Assembly (NCBI RefSeq): GCF_008084145.1
Contig: NZ_VSDO01000001.1
Location: 510,840 to 574,839 of the forward strand
DNA from: Paenibacillus faecis
Lineage (GTDB): Bacteria; Bacillota; Bacilli; Paenibacillales; Paenibacillaceae
Length of the DNA: 64,000 nucleotides
Direction of reading: 5' to 3'
In this document: one piece after another, positions 28,809 through 37,952 of the stretch
Position numbering within the stretch: the stretch's first letter is position 1
How the letters are laid out: each line of letters begins with the position of its first letter
The notes under the pieces: model-generated
Told to the model about the DNA's origin: nothing
Database searches by the model: none
The model's input: only the letters and a program-made list of their open reading frames with translations
Translations under genes and position numbers: made by a program

Positions 28809-30338
28809 TTACGTCACTGATCGCTCGGCTTTTTCGTAACGGAAAAAATCGAAGTCGGCATGACCGCCGATTTGCCTGGACGCATAATAATAAAGCCCGA
28901 TGCGATAACCCATAAAGTGATCCAAGGTATAGCGCATGCGCAGCTCCCCTCCGATCGGCAACCATTCCGTCCCGTCGACGGAATAATAAAAGATAGCCAC
29001 ATCTTTGCTGTTCTCAAAATCAAAGTCGATCTTCAAATATACATCCCTGCCGCGAAAAGAAACCCTTTCCAGCTCCATTTCTTCGCCATTTCCATCGTTC
29101 ACACTCATCGAGATGAACTTGTCGCCGTTCTCCGCAACTTTAACGCCGACGGTGCCGAATTGGCTTTGCAGGGCAACAAGCCCCGCATGATCGCCGGGAT
29201 TCATCCGCCCCGTGTCCAATAAGACACTCCCCGAGCATGCCGGCCCTTCCGTACGCTGTGTCAGCGTATTTCGCGCCTGAAGCACGCCTGCAGCCAAGCT
29301 GCCCGTCGTCAGTCTTAGGAAACCGGGGCGTTTGGTCACCGACCATAGCCGATGATCCGGGTTGTGGTTCCACTGCCAATTCAAAGCCAGCTTATCCGAT
29401 GCATATTCGAATTCATCGCTGATCACGAGCGGCTTCGCCTCGGCTTGCGGCAAGTCGACTTCAAACCGTTCCGGCACCTTGCCTTCCATGCCGAACACGG
29501 GCCAATCCTCCTCCCAAACCACCGGCACCAAGCACGGGATTCTCCCGACGGCATCATGATCCTGGAACAGCATCGCGTACCACTTGCCATCCGGCGTATC
29601 GAACAGTCCACCTTGGGCGATTCCCTTGTTGCGGTAGCCGAGATCGTCGTCCAATACGATTCTTCGTTCATAAGGGCCGAGCAGTTCCCGTGACCGGTAA
29701 CAGATTTGTCTGCGCCGGCCGTTACCGACACCGGGCTTCGGCCATTCGATAAACAGCAGATAATAGTAACCGTTGATGCGGTAGGCATGGCAACCTTCGC
29801 AGCGCAGACCGATACCTTCCGCTTCCGTTTCGAACAGCCGCTGGTTGATTCCGTTCGGCTTAAGGGCCGTGGCATCCCCGGTCAACTCGGTGATGTAAAT
29901 ATCCCCGTTGCCGTAGATCACGAACACCCGGTCATCAGCGAAGAGCAGGCCCGGATCATGCCGCAGTCCGTCGATGACGGATCTCTGCCACGACCCCTGC
30001 ACGATATTGTCCGTACGGTACACGTAAAATTTCCTGGTATCGTTGCTAGAGAAACAAACATAGAATTTGCCCTGATGATGGCGCAGGCTGGCCGCCCAAG
30101 CGCCTTGCCCGTATATATTTTTGCCGCCTTCCAGACGATGGGCCTCGTTGTCTTCGAGCGTATCGTATGCGTAACTAACGATTTCCCAATGCATCAAATC
30201 CTCGGACCTCATGATCGGGCAGCCCGGCATCGAATGCATGCTCGTACTGACCATGTAGTAGGCGTCCCCTACACGGATGACATCCACATCCGGCACATCC
30301 GCCCAAATGATCGGGTTCGTAATCTGCGTCTTGTTCAT
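28809..30338 (-). CDS. GH43 beta-xylosidase/alpha-L-arabinofuranosidase with DUF1349-like tail
   Basis: A 509-residue cytoplasmic enzyme. The N-terminal five-bladed propeller (about 1-300) starts TNPIIWADVPDVDVIRVGDAYYMVSTS, with the base Asp in DVPDVD and a Glu in RCEGCHAYRINGYYYL. A C-terminal beta-sandwich (about 325-505) contains the DHFMGYRIGLYYYASRQIGGHADFDFF-like pattern of XynB-type enzymes. This is the GH43_12 or related layout. There is no signal peptide. AAAGGAG precedes the ATG. It lies between secreted GH10 and GH5 genes and would split xylobiose or arabinosyl-xylo-oligosaccharides after uptake. Confidence 0.9.
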   Translation of the reverse strand: MNKTQITNPIIWADVPDVDVIRVGDAYYMVSTSMHSMPGCPIMRSEDLMHWEIVSYAYDTLEDNEAHRLEGGKNIYGQGAWAASLRHHQGKFYVCFSSNDTRKFYVYRTDNIVQGSWQRSVIDGLRHDPGLLFADDRVFVIYGNGDIYITELTGDATALKPNGINQRLFETEAEGIGLRCEGCHAYRINGYYYLLFIEWPKPGVGNGRRRQICYRSRELLGPYERRIVLDDDLGYRNKGIAQGGLFDTPDGKWYAMLFQDHDAVGRIPCLVPVVWEEDWPVFGMEGKVPERFEVDLPQAEAKPLVISDEFEYASDKLALNWQWNHNPDHRLWSVTKRPGFLRLTTGSLAAGVLQARNTLTQRTEGPACSGSVLLDTGRMNPGDHAGLVALQSQFGTVGVKVAENGDKFISMSVNDGNGEEMELERVSFRGRDVYLKIDFDFENSKDVAIFYYSVDGTEWLPIGGELRMRYTLDHFMGYRIGLYYYASRQIGGHADFDFFRYEKAERSVT

Positions 30339-30395
30339 CTGATGAATTCTCCTTTCAATCCATGGCGACAGATAGAAATATCCGGATACGCCCGT

Positions 30396-31703
30396 TTATA
30401 ACTCAGCCTTCGCCGCCTCCACAACGGCCCAGAACGCCGGTTTGGGCTGATGCTGTTGATCGAACAGCATAGGCGCATTGGTGCGTGCGACCGGAAAACC
30501 ATGAAGCCAGGTATGATCGTCGGCGATGCCCCAAAAGATGACGCCGCCAAGAATGTCCTTGTTTCGACGGAAAGCCTTAAACAGCTCGCCGTACCGATCG
30601 GCTTGCAGGCTCAGGATTTCTTGCGGGGGCACTTGGCCGTAGTCGCTGCGATCGTTCCAGGCATAAATGCTCATATCGAGCTCGGTGACGAGATTGTCGA
30701 GGCCGAGGTCCGCGAATTTCCGCATCGAGGCGATGATGGAATCCACCGATGGACCATAGATGTCAATATGCGTCTGATGTCCGACCCCGTCGATCGGAAC
30801 ACCTTGTTCCAGCAATTCTTTCACTAGCAAAAACAAACGGTCTCTTTTCACGGGGTTATCCGTACCGTAATCGTTAATATAAAGTTTCGCTTCGGGTCCC
30901 CCGGCTTCCCGGGCGGCTCGAAATGCCGTTGCGATGTAATCGGTACCGGCTATTTTATACCATTCGCTAGCGCGCATCCCGTCCGGATCCCCCGGTTCAA
31001 TGACTTCATTCACCACGTCCCAAGACGTAATCTCGTCCTTATATCGGCCGACGATCGTCCTGACGTGGGTATCCAGGCGTTCCAGCAGCAATTTTTTGTT
31101 CGCCTCGCGACGCTTGGGGTCCGTCTCATTCACCATCGGCTTGCCTTCCGCATCTCGGAAGAACCACGCACCAGTTTGATTATGCCAAACCAGCGTATGG
31201 AAACGAACCCGCATGTTGTTCTCCTTGGCAAATTCTACGATTCGATCCGCATTCGTCCACTGAAAGTGGCCCTCCGTTGGCTGCATCGCCTCCGGCTTCA
31301 TGGCGTTCTCCGCCACCAGCCAACGGACATGCTTCTTCAGCAATTCCGCCGATGGGCTGTTGATCTGATTCGGTTCAACCGCCGCGCCGATCGGAAAGTC
31401 CTCCTCAAAGAGCATAAGAAGCGAGGGAATATCCCGCCTTCCGGACGTCTGTGCCCGCGGCTCAGTTGGTGCGAATTTGTTAATCAGGGCTGGAGATTCG
31501 GATTTCGACTTCCCGTTCGTCGCTTCAGAGTTCCCCCTTAGCTCCACGACTCCCACCTCCTGTATATTTGGCTTCTGACTTCCAGCAACCTGCTTGTCAC
31601 GACTGCCCATATAGGACACGATCAAAAGCAGGACAAAGGACACTACCGCCGCTGCTGCCACTGCCGTTGCCGCCCATCGGCCCCCCTTCGGCATACGAAG
31701 CAA
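30396..31703 (-). CDS. Membrane-anchored or secreted GH10 endo-xylanase
   Basis: A 435-residue enzyme. An N-terminal hydrophobic segment (AATAVAAAAVVSFVLLLIV) lacks a clear cleavage site, so it may be an anchor. A linker of about 50 residues comes next, then a GH10 barrel from about residue 95. Acid/base Glu is in WDVVNEVIEPGD and the nucleophile Glu in NLVTELDMSIYA. WHNQTGAWFF, INDYGTD and FWGIADDHTWL are further family marks. The TTG at 31703 is the start, with AAAGGAGG seven bases upstream. It is the first gene of the group running to the GH30 gene. A promoter overlapping a cre-like palindrome lies upstream. Confidence 0.95.
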   Translation of the reverse strand: MLRMPKGGRWAATAVAAAAVVSFVLLLIVSYMGSRDKQVAGSQKPNIQEVGVVELRGNSEATNGKSKSESPALINKFAPTEPRAQTSGRRDIPSLLMLFEEDFPIGAAVEPNQINSPSAELLKKHVRWLVAENAMKPEAMQPTEGHFQWTNADRIVEFAKENNMRVRFHTLVWHNQTGAWFFRDAEGKPMVNETDPKRREANKKLLLERLDTHVRTIVGRYKDEITSWDVVNEVIEPGDPDGMRASEWYKIAGTDYIATAFRAAREAGGPEAKLYINDYGTDNPVKRDRLFLLVKELLEQGVPIDGVGHQTHIDIYGPSVDSIIASMRKFADLGLDNLVTELDMSIYAWNDRSDYGQVPPQEILSLQADRYGELFKAFRRNKDILGGVIFWGIADDHTWLHGFPVARTNAPMLFDQQHQPKPAFWAVVEAAKAEL

Positions 31704-31777
31704 AGCCTGACCTCCTTTCCACTTCGAGCAAAAGATGAGGGTTCCGGTATGGCACCGGCCCGAATGGTTACAACTCT

Positions 31778-31806
31778 ATATTAGCGCTTACATTATTTTG
31801 GAACAA
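31778..31806 (-). promoter_or_regulatory. Promoter with overlapping cre-like palindrome upstream of GH10
   Basis: TTGTTC (31806-31801) and TAATAT (31783-31778) are separated by 17 bases on the minus strand. AATGTAAGCGCTAATA overlaps the spacer and the -10. The same TGTAAGCGCTAA word occurs upstream of the binding-protein gene at 52593, in a nearly identical promoter layout. CcpA-mediated carbon catabolite repression of the xylanase group is the natural reading. Confidence 0.6.
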
Positions 31807-31926
31807 CCTGTCAAATTTAGGGTATTTCACCTGTCCGATCTCAGGTTGCCAAAGTTAGAAAATGGAGAATGTATTCCCTCGCTTACAGATAACCAAATCA
31901 TATGAGGCCCGCGGTGATCAAAGTGC

Positions 31927-32310
31927 CTAGTGCCCCATCAGCCATCGTAGTGGGAGTTCTAAAACTCTTCGCCATGGCGTAGCGTGCTTAATTTTGCATG
32001 CCCAACCACAATTTCTCTAAGCGCTCGCTGCCGCTACAATAGCGGCCATTTGGGCCGTTATTCCGGCCTAATTTGCCTTTACCGAGAAAATAGCGGGCCA
32101 AAAAGGCACTAGCATTGCATTAACTCGAGGGATCTAATGGCCGTAACCGCCTCCCTTTGAAACCGGGCAGGTGGATAGCGCCTTTTACGGCGCTATTTTG
32201 TCGAATCCGGCCCTTTGGTGTGAAATAGAGGTCATTTAGGGCCTTATTTTGAAAAAAATCGGGCCAAAACCTGATTTCTGTACTCGCACCAGAGAAATAA
32301 GGCCCTTTTT
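31927..32310 (-). repeat. Dispersed composite repeat, copy B
   Basis: This is the inverted copy of the element at 560-1213. It shares the 29-base exact block (32282-32310) and continuous similarity down to about 31980, then the end block 31927-31956. Relative to copy A it carries an extra TTAATGCAATGCTAGTGC block at 32106-32123 and lacks the CCTGCA array. Together with copy C it fills the 950-base space between the GH10 and membrane-anchored GH43 genes. No gene is seen here. Confidence 0.8.
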
Positions 32311-32415
32311 AGCCGCTATTTTTCCCGAAAAAGCATATCTGGGCGAAATAGCAGCCCAAAATGCCGCTATCATAATGTGCGGTAAGTGAGATTGCGGGGT
32401 GGGCAGCACCATGTC

Positions 32416-32632
32416 AGGTTTAATGCAACGCTAGTGCCAAAAAGGCCTTATTTCCTGCAACGGTGTGGGGCCAAATAATCACGATTTGACCCGCTTTTTC
32501 CTAAAATAGAGCCTTAAAAAGTCGTTATTTCCCAGAGCTAAGCCAAATTTGCAGAGTTAAGCCAAATTTGACAAAATCAGGCGTAAAAAGGCTCTTATCA
32601 CAATTCACCAACCTGGCTTTCAAAGGGAAACC
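32416..32632 (+). repeat. Dispersed composite repeat, copy C (partial)
   Basis: This starts AGGTTTAATGCAACGCTAGTGCC, nearly the same as the start of copy A at 560, and continues with the alternating GGCCTTATTT and AAATAGAGCC-like words. A short internal tandem, TAAGCCAAATTTG, occurs twice around 32540-32571. It is inverted relative to copy B, only about 105 bases away. Confidence 0.7.
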
Positions 32633-32655
32633 GGTCTCCGCTGAGTAGGAAGCAA

Positions 32656-34329
32656 TCACCGATAAAATTGCCATGCTTCGAAATCAAATAGCTTCTGATC
32701 CCGCTCCCCGGTAAACACGAAGTAGAGATGACGTATGCCGGATGCGCCCGAAACCTCAATGGAAATTTCCATACGTTGTTTCGCAGCAGATGCAGGCGGT
32801 ACGTTCACTGTGCCTATCCGTTCTCCATCCGGACAATCCAGTCGAAGCTCCAATCGCCCTCCCCCTTCTATTCCCGAGACCCAAGCCGTAAACACGGATG
32901 CTCCTTTTCCGAGATCAGCATTGGCCACTGCGATCCAATCCCGGTCGTGGATGTCCGTGACCGCCAGGGTTGGACTGCCCTGCTCGTCTTCAACAACAGA
33001 AGACGGATTGACTTGAATTCCGGCATTCCATGCCATCGTCACCGCCTCCGTACGTTGGAAAGGATTGAACGGCTGAGTCCCTTTCACGCCTTCCATGTCT
33101 GCGGCAATCTCCCTGAGGGTACCGTCCGGCTCGAAATGAACGCGGTTCAGATGGGTTGAGCGATAGCCTTTGGGAATCCCCATGGACTTCGCCAACGTTT
33201 GGGCATGATAGGCAATATACCAGTTTTGTTGAAACTGAAAAATGGCGTGATGATTATTTCCTCCGACCCCGAAGAAATGCCCCGGATTTTTCAAAATGGT
33301 CCCTTGATACGTCCAGGGGCCCATCGGATGCTCGCTGACCATATAAGCGATCTCGCCGGGAGGGGGACTGTTCTCCGGGCGCATTCCTTCCGAAAAGTTG
33401 GAGCAGTAGGTATAATAGTACCTTCCGTTAAATTTGTTAATGCCTGAATCCTCGAACATATAAGGAGCCGGAATCGTGACAGCTTCGCCGATCACGCTGA
33501 CCATATCGTCGCCAAGCCGCATGACGCGGGCCGTATCCGGCATTTCGGCTTTGCCTTCCGGAATGCCGCCGCCAAAGTAGATATAAGCTTTACCGTCGTC
33601 GTCAACGAGTACGGCGGGATCAAACAGCCATGTGACGCCTTTCACGCCCGGCGTGTTCCTTGTGATCAGCGGCTTTCCTATGGGATCCGTCCACGGGCCG
33701 ACGGGGCTGTCGCTCGTCAGCACGCCGATGCCGCTGGCGTTGTTGGCAAAATACAGAAAGAAGCGGTCCTCCCCGTCAATCACCTTGTGCGCTACGGCCG
33801 GGGCCCATGATTGGGTTGCCCATGCGGCAGCGCCGGCCGGTCCTGCGACCTGGATGGCGCCGTGATCGGTCCAGTTGATCAGATCCGCGGAAGAGATGAC
33901 GGACAGCCTGTTGATCGTTCCGTAGCTGTTGTCCTTGACATTCCCCTCACCGTCATACTCCAATGCGTCGTACGTGTTATAAAGATAAACACGTCCGTCC
34001 ACTGCCAGCACATAGGGATCCGCGCCGAATTTATGGGAGACGACCGGATTCCCGTTCGGAGGGATCTTGCCGATGGCGGCCGCATACGCCTCGCCGCGGG
34101 TGCTGTCCGCATCCCGGCTCGCATCATAATCGCCGCTTCCCCGGTCCATCCTTTCAGTTCCCGTTTTGCCCGCTTTGACTTTGATTTCATCGCTCATCTT
34201 GTCACTCAACTCCCGGTTTAACATTTTTAAATCGTCTTGGCCGCGATTCGCTAGGTTTGCCAAAACAAAGATTATGCTAACGAAAGCAAACAAAGTAGAT
34301 ATGACCAGTAACGGCTTTCCGGGCTCCAT
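32656..34329 (-). CDS. Membrane-anchored GH43 arabinoxylan arabinofuranohydrolase-like enzyme with CBM6-like domain
   Basis: A 557-residue protein. An N-terminal anchor (LLVISTLFAFVSIIFVLANLA) is followed by a charged stalk of about 60 residues. The GH43 propeller starts NPVVSHKFGADPYVLAVDGRVYLYNT, with base Asp in GADPY, Asp in WLFDPAVLVDD and Glu in FEDSGINKFNG. A C-terminal beta-sandwich (about 425-557) resembles CBM6. The order matches the XynD group that removes arabinose from arabinoxylan. It would act at the cell surface beside the GH10 and GH30 endoxylanases. GGAGGAGGG lies about 11 bases before the ATG. It is the gene after the YesN regulator and may be transcribed with it. Confidence 0.87.
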   Translation of the reverse strand: MEPGKPLLVISTLFAFVSIIFVLANLANRGQDDLKMLNRELSDKMSDEIKVKAGKTGTERMDRGSGDYDASRDADSTRGEAYAAAIGKIPPNGNPVVSHKFGADPYVLAVDGRVYLYNTYDALEYDGEGNVKDNSYGTINRLSVISSADLINWTDHGAIQVAGPAGAAAWATQSWAPAVAHKVIDGEDRFFLYFANNASGIGVLTSDSPVGPWTDPIGKPLITRNTPGVKGVTWLFDPAVLVDDDGKAYIYFGGGIPEGKAEMPDTARVMRLGDDMVSVIGEAVTIPAPYMFEDSGINKFNGRYYYTYCSNFSEGMRPENSPPPGEIAYMVSEHPMGPWTYQGTILKNPGHFFGVGGNNHHAIFQFQQNWYIAYHAQTLAKSMGIPKGYRSTHLNRVHFEPDGTLREIAADMEGVKGTQPFNPFQRTEAVTMAWNAGIQVNPSSVVEDEQGSPTLAVTDIHDRDWIAVANADLGKGASVFTAWVSGIEGGGRLELRLDCPDGERIGTVNVPPASAAKQRMEISIEVSGASGIRHLYFVFTGERDQKLFDFEAWQFYR

Positions 34330-34486
34330 CCCTGAGCATGCCCTCCTCCATCGTTACTTGGTGACCTGTCATTCCTATAGCGGGTCAACGTTCCGGAACG
34401 CTCGTTAAAAAGTGTACCTTTAGCCAAGCAAGGCAACAACCCGACATTCCATACTGAAAACACCGGGCAAATGATGGCTTGCCGGG

Positions 34487-36121
34487 CTATTTTACGAGAT
34501 TGTCCCGGTACTCCTGCGGCGTTAAACCCGTCGCCTTCTTGAAGAAGCGGGTAAAGGAATGGGCGGCATCGTATCCGACTAGAGGCGCCACGTCCCTTAC
34601 CTTCAAATCCCCTTCCCTAAGCAGCTCCTTGGCTCTTCGTATTCGGCACTTTTCGATGTATTCGGAGATGTTGATTCCCCGTTCTTGCTTGAACAAACGC
34701 GAGAGATAGGACGGATTGAAATAATAACGTTCGGCAAGATGCACGAGGGTTATGTCTTGATCCAGATGCTCCTCGATATATTGGCACACCCGATCAATGA
34801 CATGCGCCGTTTTGCCTCGTTCATCCATTCGCTTGAAATCGAAGATGTCTTCGGCCGTTCGCCTCAAATACCGAAAAGCTTCTTTCATGGAATCATGACC
34901 TTCCAAGTCCAACAGCTTTCCCCATTCCATTCCACGTTCTCCTGTCGGACCCTGAAGCCCTAGCCGGGTCAGCTTCGCATACAGCAGAAGAGCAATAGAA
35001 TAATAGGCTTGGGCAGCGTGCTGATGAAGGTCGTCTCCGTTCAGCACGATTGCCGACAACCGCTCCAATTCATTCATGAATTCGTTCTCCCTTCCGGCCT
35101 CTAAATGCGATTCCAGGATAGCCGCCCTGTGACTCGTCTCCACTCCTTCCTTGCAGTGCGGCGATTTGGCGGAGTCGACTTGATCCTTCAGAATCATCGG
35201 AATCCCGTCCCCCAGCTTTAACTGCTGCAGCCTTCGCAGCCGTTCATATTGAGGTGTCACATCCTCCCACCGGCAAGGGAAACCGCTTATGGTGAACGAT
35301 ACGACAAGCCCCAAAGAATCCAGGCAGGCCTCCTGGATAAGTTCGAGCGTCCCTTCCAAATAAAGAACAAGACGATCACCGGATGGGTTCTCGGACCGCG
35401 GCTGAAGCATCCATAATAAATCCCCGTGTCTGTCCACGACGCCGATGCTGCGAACATGCTCCTCCATAAAAGAATCCCATATCAACCTTACCGATCGATG
35501 GTCATTTTTCTTTTCCGCATAGGCTTTGCCCGCTGAATAAGCAACGCGCCCAAGTGCCAGCAGTACAGGGAGTTTCGGATCCAGCCCGATGTTCAAGGTT
35601 CGGAAATCGTCATTCATCGCATCGTTATCCGCTCCAAGCACGCTGCTGTCCGCTACGAATTGCCGGAAGTATTCCCCCTGCTCCATCCATTCCAGCGCTT
35701 CAATCCGCATGCGGGAATGCTCCAACCATTCATTGATGCGGTTGCCGCTCTCGATTTCATGGATAACTTCCTTCACGACCTCCATGACCTTATCGAAGCC
35801 TTCCGTCTTCAGCAAATAGCGAACATTTGGCATCTGAATCGCTTGATAGGCGTAATCAAAATCACTGTAACCGGTCAGAAAGACAATTCTGCACCTTGGC
35901 CAAAGAGCCCGGATGCTCCCCGTCATTTCCAATCCGCTCATGCCGGGCATACGTATGTCCGTCAGAACGATGTCTATTCTCGTGCGCGACATCCAATTCA
36001 GCGCTTCCTTGCCGGAATATGCCCGGCAAACATCAAGCTTATCGGGCATCCATTGATGAAATACTTCGTACAAACTGTTCGTAATAATCTCTTCATCATC
36101 GACGACCAGCAGTCTATACAT
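34487..36121 (-). CDS. YesN-type response regulator (receiver, middle domain, AraC)
   Basis: A 544-residue regulator. The receiver domain spans residues 1-120 (acidic pair in VVDDEE, phospho-Asp in IVLTDIRMPGMSG, Thr in LTGYSD, Lys in YLLKTEG). A long middle region of about 300 residues follows, and an AraC two-HTH domain from about 445 to 544 (HLDQDITLVHLAERYYFNPSYLSRLF start, TGLTPQEYRDN end). The ATG at 36121 is preferred over 36127 for spacing to GGAGGGG. It overlaps the end of the kinase gene. It presumably controls the neighbouring binding-protein gene and the xylanase genes. Confidence 0.93.
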   Translation of the reverse strand: MYRLLVVDDEEIITNSLYEVFHQWMPDKLDVCRAYSGKEALNWMSRTRIDIVLTDIRMPGMSGLEMTGSIRALWPRCRIVFLTGYSDFDYAYQAIQMPNVRYLLKTEGFDKVMEVVKEVIHEIESGNRINEWLEHSRMRIEALEWMEQGEYFRQFVADSSVLGADNDAMNDDFRTLNIGLDPKLPVLLALGRVAYSAGKAYAEKKNDHRSVRLIWDSFMEEHVRSIGVVDRHGDLLWMLQPRSENPSGDRLVLYLEGTLELIQEACLDSLGLVVSFTISGFPCRWEDVTPQYERLRRLQQLKLGDGIPMILKDQVDSAKSPHCKEGVETSHRAAILESHLEAGRENEFMNELERLSAIVLNGDDLHQHAAQAYYSIALLLYAKLTRLGLQGPTGERGMEWGKLLDLEGHDSMKEAFRYLRRTAEDIFDFKRMDERGKTAHVIDRVCQYIEEHLDQDITLVHLAERYYFNPSYLSRLFKQERGINISEYIEKCRIRRAKELLREGDLKVRDVAPLVGYDAAHSFTRFFKKATGLTPQEYRDNLVK

Positions 36122-37865
36122 GTCCATTCCCCTCCGTCAGCCTGATTCGAATCTGGACCCGCAGTCCATTCAACGGACTTCTTGACAGAACTAACCCGCT
36201 GCTTTCCCCATAGGTCAGGACAATTCGCCGATGAATGTTGATAAGGCCCGTCACTTCAGGGGATTCAGCGGATTCCGACGTCTGTTCAAGCCGCTTGTTG
36301 AGCGTTTCGATTTCGTTATTCGTCAGCCCGTTTCCATTTTCTTCAATCACGATGGAAGCTTCGTCTTCATCCAAATGAAACGTCACACGCAGCAAGCCTT
36401 CATCCTGCATTTTTTCGAGGCTGTGCTCATAAGCGTTTTCAATAATAGGCTGGATGATCAGTCGCGGCACCTTGATCGTCTCCATTTCCTTCGGCAGATC
36501 GCCGAATTGAACGCGGATTCGCCTTGAAAATCTGAGCTTTTGAATCTCTGTATAAATCCGGGAATGCCTCGTTTCTTCCAGCAATGGAACATTGTCTGCG
36601 CCATTGCGGGTAATGAACCTGAAATATTCTCCCAGCATGTTCGTGAACAACTCGATTTGCGTGACATCCCCCGTTTTGGCCAGGGAGCTCAAGATGAAGA
36701 AACTGTTATATAAAAAGTGGGGATTAATCTGGGATTGGAGCTGTTTCAGCTCCGCCCTTTGCATCATGAGCTTATGCCTGAAATCCTGATCAATCAAATG
36801 CTGAAGTTTGATGAGCATCTGATTGAATCGATCGTACAAATATCCGAACTCATCCTTTTGTCCGTGTCGAATTCGAAAATTAAACAAGCCATCTTCCATT
36901 TTTCTGAAGCTTTGGACAAGCAGGAGCAGCGGTTTATGAACCAGCCTGTATGTCGATACGGCATAGATGGCGATGGCTAAGAGCGTCGTTCCTGCAAACA
37001 GCCAGGCCCAGACATAGAATTTACTTAGCGGCCGCTTCACCGCCCCGGTGGGCAAGTAGGAAAACACGGATAAGTTCAATTTGTCGGAATACGCCTTATC
37101 GATCAGGTACCTGCCTGTGCCGATACTTAGAATCTGACGATTCGTATTTTGGATGGTCTGCATGGCCCCTCTCATTAAACGATCCGCCTCCTCGTGGCTG
37201 GCTAGAGCAAATCCGGACGGCTCGGAGACGATAAAAGCCCCGCTTTCCGGATATACGCTGATTTGCGTCAGGGATTCCTTTAGTTTGCTCGAATCCAGCT
37301 CGATCTGGACGATCAGGAGTGACTCTTCTCCTTTTCTAGCTCCGTATTTGGCCGCCACAAGCTGGAGAGTATCGTCGATCTGCAAGAGTCTCGGATTGCC
37401 GCGGTCCTTTCCCGCATAGACGTGGTTATAACGTTCCGAGTCGAATGCATTCATCCCGGTCATGGCCGAAATCGTTTTATCCATGCCGCGGATATGAACG
37501 AATACGTCTTTTATATAGACGCTGCTGTTTTTGATGGATACCAGCCGCGGCAGCAAGTAATGGAGGCTTTCTTTTCTTTCGACCGTGCTCATCATCTCCC
37601 ATGTCAGCGCCATTTTGTTCAGTTCCCCATCCTGCAAAATGTCGTATTGCTGAATTTCCAACCATTCGATTTCCCGGTTCAACCCGTCCAGGTAAGCCGA
37701 CAGTTGCGCTTGCGAATTTTTGGATATTTCTTGGCTAGCGTATCGATAACTCCAGTTATACAGATAAATACCGAGAATGATGAGCGGAAGAATGACGAAG
37801 AGATAGGTAGCTATCAACCGGATAAAGATGGTATTACGAATGGAATTCACGGGTAACTTAAGCAA
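36114..37865 (-). CDS. YesM-type sensor histidine kinase
   Basis: A 583-residue membrane kinase. The first transmembrane span (IFIRLIATYLFVILPLIILGIYL) is followed by an extracytoplasmic Cache-like sensor region to about residue 285 and a second span (FYVWAWLFAGTTLLAIAIYAV). HAMP, the His box QSQINPHFLYNSFFILSSL and the HATPase domain (IIENAYEHSLEK, IEENGNGLTNNE, VTGLINIHRR) follow. The start is TTG at 37865, five bases after GGAGGAG. It overlaps the YesN gene and follows a substrate-binding lipoprotein gene, so it may sense a sugar through that protein. Confidence 0.93.
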   Translation of the reverse strand: MLKLPVNSIRNTIFIRLIATYLFVILPLIILGIYLYNWSYRYASQEISKNSQAQLSAYLDGLNREIEWLEIQQYDILQDGELNKMALTWEMMSTVERKESLHYLLPRLVSIKNSSVYIKDVFVHIRGMDKTISAMTGMNAFDSERYNHVYAGKDRGNPRLLQIDDTLQLVAAKYGARKGEESLLIVQIELDSSKLKESLTQISVYPESGAFIVSEPSGFALASHEEADRLMRGAMQTIQNTNRQILSIGTGRYLIDKAYSDKLNLSVFSYLPTGAVKRPLSKFYVWAWLFAGTTLLAIAIYAVSTYRLVHKPLLLLVQSFRKMEDGLFNFRIRHGQKDEFGYLYDRFNQMLIKLQHLIDQDFRHKLMMQRAELKQLQSQINPHFLYNSFFILSSLAKTGDVTQIELFTNMLGEYFRFITRNGADNVPLLEETRHSRIYTEIQKLRFSRRIRVQFGDLPKEMETIKVPRLIIQPIIENAYEHSLEKMQDEGLLRVTFHLDEDEASIVIEENGNGLTNNEIETLNKRLEQTSESAESPEVTGLINIHRRIVLTYGESSGLVLSRSPLNGLRVQIRIRLTEGNGHV

Positions 37866-37952
37866 TTCAACTCCTCCGATGCGTGTGAATATGCGTGATG
37901 ATTAACCGCCTGCCGGCCTTTGAAGCCAATCGCGCTTGTGCGGCTCATGTTT

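Noticed and set aside
30144..30350. A possible separate gene between the GH10 and GH43 genes
   Set aside because: The GH43 gene occupies this region to its ATG at 30338 and the remaining gap to GH10 holds only a ribosome binding site and spacer.
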